From the NCBI RefSeq assembly GCF_015670745.1, contig NZ_JADPCH010000020.1, forward strand, positions 1-43,269: a stretch of 43,269 bases of DNA. Direction: 5' to 3'. The position numbers were made by a program, and so were the translations under genes. The notes under the pieces were generated by a model. That model was not told the origin of the DNA and did not search any database. It worked only from the letters and a program-made list of their open reading frames with translations. Positions 9,843 through 16,772 of this stretch are shown here, piece after piece. Within the stretch, counting starts at the first letter, position 1, and every line of letters starts with the position of its first letter. The stretch comes from Collinsella aerofaciens (lineage in GTDB: Bacteria; Actinomycetota; Coriobacteriia; Coriobacteriales; Coriobacteriaceae).

Positions 9843-11261
9843 CTAAGCTCGCACGCGAGCGGCGCCGAGTTCGGTCAGATGGTATTTCTGGCCATGCTTG
9901 ATGACCAAGCCGGCCTGCGCCAAGTCATTGAGCGTGCGTGACCAAGTGGGGGCCGAGTTTCCAAACGCCCTCGCCAGATCGGTTGCACCGCACGCTTGAT
10001 TTTGCGCCAGATAGCCCAGCGCGGCGTTGCCGCGATCGCTTACGAACACGTCCGGTTGTGGCTGCGCATACTGATTTGCTGCATTAGGATACATCATTTG
10101 AGCTGCTGGTTGTTGAGAACTCTGCATCGGCGGCATTTGCTGTTGAAAACTTTGAGGCCACTGTTGGTAAGGCTGCAGAGGCATCTGTTGGGCCCAGGGG
10201 TTGTACTGCTGCTGCGGCATCTGCTGGTACGGCTGCTGATATCCCTGCTGGTACTGCTGCGGGAACTGCTGGCCATACCCCAGTGGCGGCATCTGCTGAT
10301 ATGGATATCCCCGTTGGTACGGCTGATAGCCCATTTGCTGGCCACCCGGTGCCCCCGTCGCCTGCTGCATTGCTGCTGCATCCTGATCTGCCAGCGGCAT
10401 GGCCTCTGGCATGTTTGGCGTCATCGACATAGATGCCGCCTGGGGCTCTTGTGTGGGAAGCATTCCGGGCTGCTGCATCTGCCCCACGGGGGGCTGCATC
10501 TGCTGCGTTGCCATGGGCTGCTGCGCAAAAGCTCCCGGCAGGGGATATGTGGGCTGCTCCGTCTCGGGCCGCACGGCAGCACCGCGTCCGCCGGCACGCT
10601 CGATTTCCTGCACGCGTTTAGGGTTCAGGCTTACCGTAACCACGGTGCCGTTGCCCATGTTGTCCTCGATGGATACGGCACCGCCGGCGTTTTCCAAATA
10701 CTCCTGCACCATGGGAAACCCTGCTCCGGTTCCACGGATATAGCGCTTCATCTTGCTGTTTGCGCTGGTAACGCCAAAGTCGAAAGCGCGTTCCTTGTCG
10801 TCGATGCCGGGTCCTTGGTCAGCAAAGCGGATGGTGTCTCCGCCGTCCAGAATCGAGATGATGGGCTCTGCAAAGTGTGCGTGGATAAAGTTTTCGACAA
10901 TCTCGCGGATGACCATGAGCGAGATATGGCCACCTTGTTCTTTCATGCACTGGTAGACGGTGTTGGTCGTCTCTTCCAAATACGTGCGGACATCTTGCGG
11001 ATCGATGACGATCACACGCGGTGTCGACAGCATGTCGTCATAGACGGCGATGCGCGCGGCGTACATGGCTTTTGGCGCCTGCGTTGTCGTCTGTTCACCT
11101 TCGTCACGCTCTTCGCGCACGCCGGTGATGTGCTCGTTGTCGGGTGCCGGGTCTCCGGAATCGACCATGGTGTAAAAGTCGTCAGACATGCCGCTCGCAA
11201 TCTTCCAAAAGGTTTCGAACAAATAGTAGCTCACCGTGCAATGTTTCTCATCTTTCGACAA
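9843..11261 (-). CDS. GHKL ATPase with Gln/Pro/Met-rich linker and C-terminal winged helix
   Basis: I do not recognise this as a named protein. The N-terminal half holds a histidine-kinase-type ATPase domain: N box REIVENFIHAH (about 118-128), G1 box DQGPGID (about 148-154), G2 box RGTGAGFPMV (about 175-184) and an NGTVVTVSL end. There is no HisKA dimerisation domain and no phosphoacceptor histidine motif. About residues 235-395 are low-complexity, dominated by Gln, Pro, Met and Tyr (for example QQYQQGYQQPYQQMPQQQ). The last ~70 residues look like a winged helix (GATDLARAFGNSAPTWSRTLNDLAQAGLV, in two parts). The start is uncertain: TTG 11261, GTG 11234 or ATG 11189. It lies between candidate DnaA boxes and dnaA, 21 bp upstream of dnaA on the same strand. 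A role in controlling initiation or dnaA expression is inference only. Confidence 0.8.
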   Translation of the reverse strand: MSKDEKHCTVSYYLFETFWKIASGMSDDFYTMVDSGDPAPDNEHITGVREERDEGEQTTTQAPKAMYAARIAVYDDMLSTPRVIVIDPQDVRTYLEETTNTVYQCMKEQGGHISLMVIREIVENFIHAHFAEPIISILDGGDTIRFADQGPGIDDKERAFDFGVTSANSKMKRYIRGTGAGFPMVQEYLENAGGAVSIEDNMGNGTVVTVSLNPKRVQEIERAGGRGAAVRPETEQPTYPLPGAFAQQPMATQQMQPPVGQMQQPGMLPTQEPQAASMSMTPNMPEAMPLADQDAAAMQQATGAPGGQQMGYQPYQRGYPYQQMPPLGYGQQFPQQYQQGYQQPYQQMPQQQYNPWAQQMPLQPYQQWPQSFQQQMPPMQSSQQPAAQMMYPNAANQYAQPQPDVFVSDRGNAALGYLAQNQACGATDLARAFGNSAPTWSRTLNDLAQAGLVIKHGQKYHLTELGAARVRA

Positions 11262-11340
11262 ACTTTCAAAACCTGTTGAAAACTTTGGAAAACGGACGAA
11301 AAGTTCTCAACATTGCCAACATGACCTGTTGAAAACTCGA
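11250..11340. other. Candidate DnaA-box cluster upstream of the dnaA operon (second oriC half)
   Basis: CTTTCGACA (11252-11260), TGTTGAAAA (11274-11282, reverse of TTTTCAACA), TTCTCAACA (11304-11312) and TGTTGAAAA (11327-11335) fall within 85 bp at the point where coding strand flips. The longer string ACCTGTTGAAAACT occurs twice here and, inverted with one base different at its 5' end, in the dnaA-dnaN gap. The arrangement resembles a bipartite origin with boxes on both sides of dnaA. Confidence 0.6.
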
Positions 11341-11432
11341 TGAAATATCGTGAAAGGTTGCCATGAGGCGCAAATTTCGGTTGTGCTTATGGGGGAACCG
11401 TGTGAACTGCGCAACCTTTTACCTTTGATTTC

Positions 11433-11462
11433 TTGACATTTGAACATTGATTTCCCTACAAT
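11433..11462 (+). promoter_or_regulatory. rpmH promoter
   Basis: TTGACA (11433-11438), an 18-bp spacer and TACAAT (11457-11462) form a near-consensus sigma-70-type promoter, 72 bp upstream of the rpmH start and facing the rpmH-rnpA-yidD-yidC operon. Confidence 0.85.
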
Positions 11463-11534
11463 CTTCAAGCTCACGTGTCTATATCTGCGTCCGCGTCCCC
11501 GCGGACACTCGAAATGCAGCAGGAGGAACTTAAG

Positions 11535-11669
11535 ATGAAGCGTACGTATCAGCCTAATAAGCGTAAGCGTGCCAAGACCCATGGCTTCCGTGCCCGTATG
11601 GCCACTAAGGGTGGTCGTGCCGTGCTCGCCCGTCGTCGCGCCAAGGGCCGCAAGCGTCTCACTGTCTAG
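11535..11669 (+). CDS. rpmH: 50S ribosomal protein L34
   Basis: A 44-residue, very basic L34 protein ([39 protein letters not shown]). L34 is a component of the large ribosomal subunit. The start is ATG 11535, chosen for the strong AGGAGGA at 11521-11527; an upstream in-frame ATG would add 20 residues absent from the family. It is first in the classical rpmH-rnpA-yidD-yidC-jag order. Confidence 0.98.
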   Translation: MKRTYQPNKRKRAKTHGFRARMATKGGRAVLARRRAKGRKRLTV

Positions 11670-11689
11670 CAGCGATACACACATCTCGC

Positions 11690-12028
11690 ATGAAGACTAT
11701 TAAGTCTCGGCAAGATTTCGAGCATGTGTTCAGTCAGGGGCGTCGTTTCAATCACCCTCTGATTCGAATGACCATATGTGAATCGGTTGGCGAAGGCGAC
11801 TCCGGAAGGGTCGCCTTCGTTGGTGCTAAGCGACTCGGTTGTGCCGTCGTGCGCAACCGATCTAAGCGTGTGATGCGCGAGGCCGCCCGCAGCTGCGGAT
11901 TTCCCGTTGCGGGTTATGACATCATCTTGTTTGCAACTCCCAAGACGAGGGTTTCCTCGCCGCAGGAGATGGACAAGGCGTTGCGTTCGCTTATGAAGCG
12001 CGCCGGCGTTGCCGGGGAGGAGCGATGA
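11690..12028 (+). CDS. rnpA: Ribonuclease P protein component
   Basis: Protein cofactor of RNase P, which with the catalytic RNA trims tRNA 5' ends. The 112-residue frame has the family signature [11 protein letters not shown] and the [16 protein letters not shown]-terminus. It starts 20 bp after rpmH and overlaps yidD by 4 nt (ATGA). Confidence 0.97.
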   Translation: MKTIKSRQDFEHVFSQGRRFNHPLIRMTICESVGEGDSGRVAFVGAKRLGCAVVRNRSKRVMREAARSCGFPVAGYDIILFATPKTRVSSPQEMDKALRSLMKRAGVAGEER

Positions 12029-12249
12029 GCAATCACGTTTTGCGACGTGTTGCCATCGCTCCTATTCGCATATATCAACAGGTTATTTCGCCCTTATTGC
12101 CTGACGCCTGCATTTATTACCCAACGTGCTCGCAATACGCCATCCAGGCGATTGAGAAGCACGGTGTTTTGAGAGGCTGCTGGCTTGCCGTGAGGCGCAT
12201 CGCTCGTTGCAATCCCCTGCACGTCGGCGGTTATGACCCTGTGCCCTAG
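12025..12249 (+). CDS. yidD: Membrane protein insertion efficiency factor YidD
   Basis: A 74-residue YidD family protein with the conserved cysteine-rich core ([19 protein letters not shown] and [19 protein letters not shown]). The family is thought to assist YidC-dependent membrane insertion. The start codon overlaps the rnpA stop (ATGA), implying translational coupling; yidC follows 29 bp downstream. Confidence 0.97.
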   Translation: MSNHVLRRVAIAPIRIYQQVISPLLPDACIYYPTCSQYAIQAIEKHGVLRGCWLAVRRIARCNPLHVGGYDPVP

Positions 12250-12278
12250 CGGGCACTCGCTATCGGAGGAAAACTTAC

Positions 12279-13049
12279 ATGTGGGATTGGATCGTTAACA
12301 TCCTTTTCGAGCTGCTCAAGCTCATCCAGACCTTTGCGGTCGACTGGGGCCTGTCCATCATCATCCTGGTGGTCATCATCCGTCTGCTGCTGACGCCGCT
12401 CATGCTCAAGTCGACCAAGTCGACGGCTCGCATGCAGGTGCTGCAGCCCAAGATGCTCGAGATCCAGGAGCGCTATGCCGACGATCCCCAGCGTCAGGCC
12501 GAGGAGATGCAGAAGTTCTACAGCGAGAACAAGTTCAACCCCATGGCTGGCTGTCTGCCGCTGCTGATTCAGATGCCTATCCTGTTCGCCCTGTTTACAT
12601 TGCTGCGCAACCTGCCGCAGTACTTTAACGACGGCACGTTCTCGTTCTTCAACATCCTGCCCGACCTGACCACCACGCCGAGTGCTTCCTTTGCCGATGG
12701 CTTTATGGTTGCACTGCCTGCGCTGGTTTGCCTGATCCTGTTCGCCGTCCTGACCCTGATTCCGCAGCTCTATATGTCGCGCAACCAGACCGGCCAGCAG
12801 GCTCAGAGCATGCGTATGATGGCCGTTGTCATGACGGTCATGATGCTTTGGATGGGCTGGAGCCTTCCCGTTGGTGTTCTGCTGTACTACGACGTCTCGT
12901 CTGCTTGGCAGGTTATCCAGCAGATTTTTGTGACGCAGAAGGTCATCGACAAGGCGAAGGCCGATGAGGAGGAGCGTCTTAAGAACGCTCCGCTGCAGGT
13001 TGAGGTCACTCGTCGAGAGAAGAAGCCGCGCCCGCACAAGAAGAAGTAG
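12279..13049 (+). CDS. yidC: Membrane protein insertase YidC/OxaI family
   Basis: A 256-residue insertase. Several hydrophobic segments are visible: near residues 20-40 (LSIIILVVIIRLLLTPL, containing the conserved membrane arginine), around 90-115 (PMAGCLPLLIQMPILFALFT), 145-165 and 185-215. A basic tail (RREKKPRPHKKK) may contact the ribosome. It lacks the large periplasmic domain of proteobacterial YidC, as expected for a Gram-positive type. GGAGGA lies upstream of ATG 12279. It is part of the rpmH-jag operon. Confidence 0.96.
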   Translation: MWDWIVNILFELLKLIQTFAVDWGLSIIILVVIIRLLLTPLMLKSTKSTARMQVLQPKMLEIQERYADDPQRQAEEMQKFYSENKFNPMAGCLPLLIQMPILFALFTLLRNLPQYFNDGTFSFFNILPDLTTTPSASFADGFMVALPALVCLILFAVLTLIPQLYMSRNQTGQQAQSMRMMAVVMTVMMLWMGWSLPVGVLLYYDVSSAWQVIQQIFVTQKVIDKAKADEEERLKNAPLQVEVTRREKKPRPHKKK

Positions 13050-13066
13050 TGGGATATCAATCTTAT

Positions 13067-13078
13067 TTAGGTACCTAA
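13067..13078. repeat. 12-bp perfect palindrome TTAGGTACCTAA, copy 1
   Basis: A perfect palindrome between yidC and jag, 15 bp before the jag start codon. The same palindrome plus the following C recurs at 16571-16582 after parB and its small partner gene. It may be a protein-binding site; the function is unknown. Confidence 0.5.
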
Positions 13079-13093
13079 CTTTTGGAGTACGTT

Positions 13094-13663
13094 ATGTCTG
13101 AAGAGATCATCGAGGATATGCTTGAGGAGGTTGCCCCGCAGGTCGCGGGCGATTATCCCGAGATTGCACAGCGCTACAAGGCTGGTGAAGAGCTGACCGA
13201 TGAGGAGCTCGACACCATTGCCGATGTTGCTATTTCCATCCTGCGTTCCATCCTTTCGCACTTCGATGCCGCCAACTCTCCTATCGATGAGTATGAGGGC
13301 GACGAAGGTGAGCTGATTTTGGATGTAACGGCTCCCGACCTTGCTGTTCTCATTGGCCGTCATGGTCGCACCCTTGATGCCCTTCAGGTTATGTTCTCTT
13401 TGCTGGTGAGCCGCAAACTTGGCTTTAGGTATCCGGTTGTAGTGGACGTCGAGGGATACAAGAGCCGCCGTCAGGACAAGGTTGCCTCCATGGCTCAGTC
13501 TGCTGCCGAGCGTGCCATTCGCACTCATAAGAGTGTTTCGCTTCCGCCCATGAATGCCTACGAGCGTCGACTGGTTCACATTGCACTTCGTGGCAATGAT
13601 GCCGTCGATACTCATTCTGAGGGTTCTGACCCTGATCGCCATGTGGTGATTGTTGCTCGATAA
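13094..13663 (+). CDS. khpB: KH/R3H-domain RNA-binding protein Jag (KhpB)
   Basis: A 189-residue RNA-binding protein. The N-terminal part is acidic. A type II KH domain follows (VLIGRHGRTLDALQVM; about residues 85-150), then a C-terminal R3H domain (MNAYERRLVHIAL, about 155-189). Jag/KhpB works with KhpA in cell elongation and division control in Firmicutes; the partner is not in this window. ATG 13094 is chosen because TTGGAG precedes it. A strong terminator lies just downstream. Confidence 0.93.
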   Translation: MSEEIIEDMLEEVAPQVAGDYPEIAQRYKAGEELTDEELDTIADVAISILRSILSHFDAANSPIDEYEGDEGELILDVTAPDLAVLIGRHGRTLDALQVMFSLLVSRKLGFRYPVVVDVEGYKSRRQDKVASMAQSAAERAIRTHKSVSLPPMNAYERRLVHIALRGNDAVDTHSEGSDPDRHVVIVAR

Positions 13664-13681
13664 TCTACTCGAGTTTATGCT

Positions 13682-13713
13682 AAGGGGACGTGGTTTCCAC
13701 GTCCCCTTTTTTT
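13682..13713 (+). terminator. Rho-independent terminator after jag
   Basis: A 12-bp perfect stem (AAGGGGACGTGG / CCACGTCCCCTT) with a TTT loop and a run of seven T. It ends the rpmH-jag operon. Confidence 0.95.
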
Positions 13714-13759
13714 GTCAAAAGTTCTCGATACGCTGATTTTTGTCAGAAAGGAGCTTTCG

Positions 13760-14497
13760 TTGTTAGTACTTACTGATCAGCAAGCTGACGAGATGTTGAG
13801 TCGTCTAGCTTTCTATTGCAAAGAGTATTCCTTGAGCGTAACTGATGTTGAGCTGAGGAAATGTATCCAGCATTTGGATTTGGTTCTAGAAACAAATAAG
13901 ACAACCAATCTCACCCGTATTCTTAACGTAGAAGATGCTGCAGTACTTCATATCCTCGACTCACTTGTTTTGCTCCCCTATATCAACAAGGCTCCTGAGG
14001 GAGCTTTGCTCGATATGGGAACAGGTGCGGGCTTCCCTGGTATTCCATTAACCATAACCACGCATCGTAAAGCTACTTATATTGACGCTGTTGGCAAGAA
14101 GGTTGATGCGGTAAATTCCTTTGTCCATGCTCTTGGATTGAAACATGCCCATGCGGTTCATGATCGTCTTGAAGAATATGCTCGGAGCCATAAGAAGCAG
14201 TTCTCTGTTGTAACCGCCCGCGCACTGGCCCCTCTACCGATTCTTGTTGAGTATGCGGCTCCGTATCTGAAGGATGGAGGGGTATTTGTTATAACCAAGG
14301 GCAATCCTTCGGATGAGGAGCTTGCTTCCGGCATGTCAGCAGCTAAGATTTGCGGCTTCACTTTGCTTCTGAATGACGCAATTGATTTGCCTGAAGGCTT
14401 GGGTCACAGGGAGTTCATTGTTCTTAAGAAGAGTCATCCAGCATCCGTTTCATTGCCTCGTGCAAATGGCGTGGCAAAGAAGAATCCGCTTGCCTAG
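13760..14497 (+). CDS. rsmG: 16S rRNA (guanine-527-N7)-methyltransferase
   Basis: SAM-dependent methyltransferase (GidB) of 245 residues. Motif I LLDMGTGAGFPGIPL is clear, and the LDLVLETNKTTNLTRI segment near the start is typical of RsmG. The start is TTG 13760, with AAAGGAG 6 nt upstream; an earlier in-frame TTG at 13712 lies inside the terminator T-run and is rejected. It heads the more AT-rich rsmG-parA-parB block and lies just before the parS cluster, the classical gidB-parA-parB order. Loss of RsmG often gives low-level streptomycin resistance. Confidence 0.95.
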   Translation: MLVLTDQQADEMLSRLAFYCKEYSLSVTDVELRKCIQHLDLVLETNKTTNLTRILNVEDAAVLHILDSLVLLPYINKAPEGALLDMGTGAGFPGIPLTITTHRKATYIDAVGKKVDAVNSFVHALGLKHAHAVHDRLEEYARSHKKQFSVVTARALAPLPILVEYAAPYLKDGGVFVITKGNPSDEELASGMSAAKICGFTLLLNDAIDLPEGLGHREFIVLKKSHPASVSLPRANGVAKKNPLA

Positions 14498-14498
14498 A

Positions 14499-14514
14499 TG
14501 TTTCACGTGAAACA
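14499..14514. other. parS site 1
   Basis: Perfect 16-bp palindrome TGTTTCACGTGAAACA, the bacterial parS consensus bound by ParB. It starts 1 bp after the rsmG stop codon. Confidence 0.93.
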
Positions 14515-14537
14515 TAATGGATACTAACAACTTGCAG

Positions 14538-14553
14538 TGTTTCACGTGAAACA
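14538..14553. other. parS site 2
   Basis: Second perfect copy of TGTTTCACGTGAAACA, 39 bp (start to start) from site 1, in the rsmG-parA gap. Confidence 0.93.
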
Positions 14554-14576
14554 TGGCGGTTGATATCGATTCGGAA

Positions 14577-14592
14577 TGTTTCACGTGAAACA
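14577..14592. other. parS site 3
   Basis: Third perfect copy of TGTTTCACGTGAAACA, again 39 bp after the previous one and 40 bp before the parA start. The even spacing and the position at the parA promoter suggest both ParB nucleation and possible autoregulation. Confidence 0.93.
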
Positions 14593-14631
14593 TCCTCCGT
14601 TTGACAGCTTTAATACACACCAGGAGGGACC

Positions 14632-15432
14632 GTGGGATTTCGCGACGTTAAGCGTTCAAAGGGCGCAAAAGACACGCGTATCATTGCAATCATCAATCAA
14701 AAAGGCGGCGTCGGTAAGTCAACGACGGCTGTAAACCTTGCAGCAGCACTGGGTGAGCAGGGTCGTAAAACACTGATTGTCGATTTTGATCCGCAGGGAA
14801 ACAGCACCAGTGGATTCGGAATTGAAAAAGAAGACCTTGATCACTGCATCTATGATGCATTGTTGAATGATGTGCCGGCAGAATCACTTGTTCTTGATAC
14901 AAATTGCAAAAAGGTATTCGTAATTCCAGCTACAATTCAGCTTGCAGGCGCCGAAATTGAGCTCGTAAGCGCAATTGCACGTGAAACCCGCCTCAAAGAT
15001 TTGCTTGAGCCGATTCAGGACGAGTTCGATTTTATTTTCATTGACTGTCCTCCTTCGCTCGGCCTGCTTACTATCAACGCTTTGACCGCAGCAGACAGCG
15101 TTTTGATTCCGATCCAGTGCGAATATTACGCACTCGAGGGCGTTACGAAGCTGCTTGAGTCAATGAAGATGGTCAAATCAAGGCTGAACAAGGGCTTAGA
15201 CACCTATGGTGTGCTTATGACCATGTATGACTCGCGTACTTCACTATCGAATCAGGTTGTTGAGGAGGTTCAATCGTACTTTGGTGATAAGGCGTTTAAG
15301 ACGCTAATCCCCCGTACGGTTAAAATCTCCGAAGCTCCGTCTTTTGGAGAACCAGTAATTACCTATGCACCTCAAAATAAGGGTGCAAAAGCATATATGA
15401 ACCTTGCAAAAGAGGTGATCAAGCGTGCCTAG
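14632..15432 (+). CDS. parA: Chromosome partitioning ATPase ParA (Soj)
   Basis: A 266-residue deviant Walker-A ATPase that moves ParB-parS complexes. The motif KGGVGKST (with its signature lysine) is at about residues 26-33, followed by the DFDPQGN box and FIDCPPSLG. It starts at GTG 14632 behind AGGAGGGA. The stop overlaps parB by 8 nt. The gene lies directly after three parS sites. Confidence 0.97.
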   Translation: MGFRDVKRSKGAKDTRIIAIINQKGGVGKSTTAVNLAAALGEQGRKTLIVDFDPQGNSTSGFGIEKEDLDHCIYDALLNDVPAESLVLDTNCKKVFVIPATIQLAGAEIELVSAIARETRLKDLLEPIQDEFDFIFIDCPPSLGLLTINALTAADSVLIPIQCEYYALEGVTKLLESMKMVKSRLNKGLDTYGVLMTMYDSRTSLSNQVVEEVQSYFGDKAFKTLIPRTVKISEAPSFGEPVITYAPQNKGAKAYMNLAKEVIKRA

Positions 15433-16330
15433 TGTAAAGAAACGTGGCGGATTGGGACGTGGACTGAATGCTTTGGTTTCAGAGGCCGAGTATGAGACCG
15501 GCGGTTCGGCTGCATCGGCTTCAAATGCTGCATCTGAAACACAACTACCTATTGAGGATATCGTTCCCAACCCTAATCAGCCGCGAATTCACTTTAACGA
15601 AACTGAACTTCGCGAGTTGAGCGAGTCAATCCAAGAACATGGCGTTTTGCAGCCGCTTTTGGTTCGCAAGCATGGAAACGGCTATGAGATCATCGCTGGT
15701 GAGCGTCGTTACCAGGCGTCAAAGCTTGCTGGCCTTGAAGAATTGCCAGTCATCATTAAAGAGGTAAATGATGAAGAGATGCTGGCTCTTGCTCTTATCG
15801 AAAACCTTCAACGTTCAGATCTGAATCCCGTCGAAGAGGCTAAGGGCTATCGACAGCTCATCGATGCCAGCGGTATGACCCAGGAGGCATTGTCGAAGGC
15901 AGTAAGCAAGTCACGCTCTGCAATTACAAACTCACTGCGTCTTCTCGATCTCCCCGAAGTAGTTCAGCAGATGATTTTTGAGGGTAAACTTACTGCTGGT
16001 CATGCACGTGCGATTCTTGCAGTTCCCTATGAGGATGCTCGAATTCGACTTGCAGAGAAGGTTGTTGCAGAGGGCCTTTCCGTAAGAGCGACAGAAAATC
16101 TTGCTCCGTTGTTTTCTGCCGGAGAGACACCTAAGACGCCGAGGCCTGCAACCCCTCAGTCTTTTAAAAAGGCAGCCCGCGTGCTTCGTCAGGTTTTTAA
16201 TACCAACGTGCGTGTGAAGAGCTCGCGTGGAAAGAATAAGATTGAGATTGAGTTTAAAGACGAGGAAGAGCTCTCTCGTATTCTTGGCGAAATGATTCAG
16301 TTTGATCAAGGAGGCCAAGATGAGGAATAG
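15425..16330 (+). CDS. parB: Chromosome partitioning protein ParB (Spo0J)
   Basis: A 301-residue centromere-binding CTPase. The N-terminus MPSVKKRGGLGRGLNALVSE is of the type that stimulates ParA. The CTP-binding region carries VLQPLLVR and GERRYQASKLAG. ENLQRSDLNP is followed by the helix-turn-helix (TQEALSKAVSKSRSAITNSL), then a C-terminal dimerisation domain. It starts at GTG 15425, overlapping parA; the end overlaps the next small gene by 11 nt. Confidence 0.97.
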   Translation: MPSVKKRGGLGRGLNALVSEAEYETGGSAASASNAASETQLPIEDIVPNPNQPRIHFNETELRELSESIQEHGVLQPLLVRKHGNGYEIIAGERRYQASKLAGLEELPVIIKEVNDEEMLALALIENLQRSDLNPVEEAKGYRQLIDASGMTQEALSKAVSKSRSAITNSLRLLDLPEVVQQMIFEGKLTAGHARAILAVPYEDARIRLAEKVVAEGLSVRATENLAPLFSAGETPKTPRPATPQSFKKAARVLRQVFNTNVRVKSSRGKNKIEIEFKDEEELSRILGEMIQFDQGGQDEE

Positions 16331-16574
16331 AATTTTAACTGCGATTGCATTGGCGACGACTGTCGCGGCTGGTGCCTTTGCTGGCTATAAGATCGCGACA
16401 GACGATGAACTTCGAGGTCGTTTGCTTCGTAGTGCGCAAGATATTATCGATACATCCAAGAAGAAAATGGATGTTATGACAGAAGATGTTGCAATGCGTA
16501 CTGCTCAGGTAACGAAGAATCCCAAGATTAATCAGGGTTGGGTCAGCAACCAATGGGAAAATGTAGGCTATTAG
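16320..16574 (+). CDS. Small membrane-anchored protein coupled to parB
   Basis: An 84-residue protein I do not recognise. Residues about 5-24 are hydrophobic (LTAIALATTVAAGAFAGY), followed by an amphipathic charged helix (DELRGRLLRSAQDIIDTSKK) and a polar tail ending QWENVGY; the layout recalls YtxH-like proteins. AAGGAGG at 16308-16314 fixes the start at ATG 16320, inside the end of parB, so the two are translationally coupled. A link to chromosome segregation is inferred from position only. Confidence 0.8.
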   Translation: MRNRILTAIALATTVAAGAFAGYKIATDDELRGRLLRSAQDIIDTSKKKMDVMTEDVAMRTAQVTKNPKINQGWVSNQWENVGY

Positions 16575-16582
16575 GTACCTAA
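16571..16582. repeat. 12-bp perfect palindrome TTAGGTACCTAA, copy 2
   Basis: Same palindrome as at 13067-13078, here overlapping the stop codon of the small parB-linked gene. The shared string extends one base further (C). Both copies are non-coding or at a gene end within 5 kb of the origin. Confidence 0.5.
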
Positions 16583-16604
16583 CAATTACTTAGCATATTG
16601 TGAT

Positions 16605-16644
16605 GGGTCCTTGTCTGATTCACGAGACAAGGACCCCTTATTTT
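16605..16644 (+). terminator. Terminator of the parA-parB operon
   Basis: A 12-bp perfect stem (GGGTCCTTGTCT / AGACAAGGACCC) with an 8-nt loop, followed by CTTATTTT. It is a good intrinsic terminator despite the interrupted T-run. Confidence 0.85.
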
Positions 16645-16687
16645 GGCCGTAAAAATGGGACCAGTAGTAGCTGATTCTAAATTAAGG

Positions 16688-16735
16688 TCAATAAATGAAA
16701 CGGCCCCGGTTGCATATTCTGCAACCGGGGCCGTT
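16688..16735 (-). terminator. Terminator of rlmN
   Basis: A 16-bp perfect stem (16699-16714 with 16720-16735) with a 5-nt loop, followed on the minus strand by TTTCATTTATT. It lies 38 bp after the rlmN stop and separates the convergent parB-side and rlmN transcripts. Confidence 0.8.
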
Positions 16736-16738
16736 CGA

Positions 16739-16754
16739 TGTTTCACATGAAACG
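16739..16754. other. parS-like site (14/16) between rlmN and its terminator
   Basis: TGTTTCACATGAAACG matches the three perfect parS palindromes at 14 of 16 positions. It lies about 2.2 kb from the main cluster. It may be a weaker ParB site. Confidence 0.45.
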
Positions 16755-16772
16755 TTTTGGGGTGCGACTCCC

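Noticed and set aside
10090-10560. Repeated CTG/TTG-rich triplets as a DNA repeat array
   Set aside because: They are codons of the Gln/Met/Pro-rich protein segment and not an exact tandem repeat.
13712-13759. Upstream in-frame TTG for rsmG
   Set aside because: It falls in the terminator T-run and lacks a Shine-Dalgarno; TTG 13760 has AAAGGAG at correct distance.
14975-14990. CACGTGAAAC within parA as a further parS site
   Set aside because: Only about 12 of 16 positions match; too weak to call.
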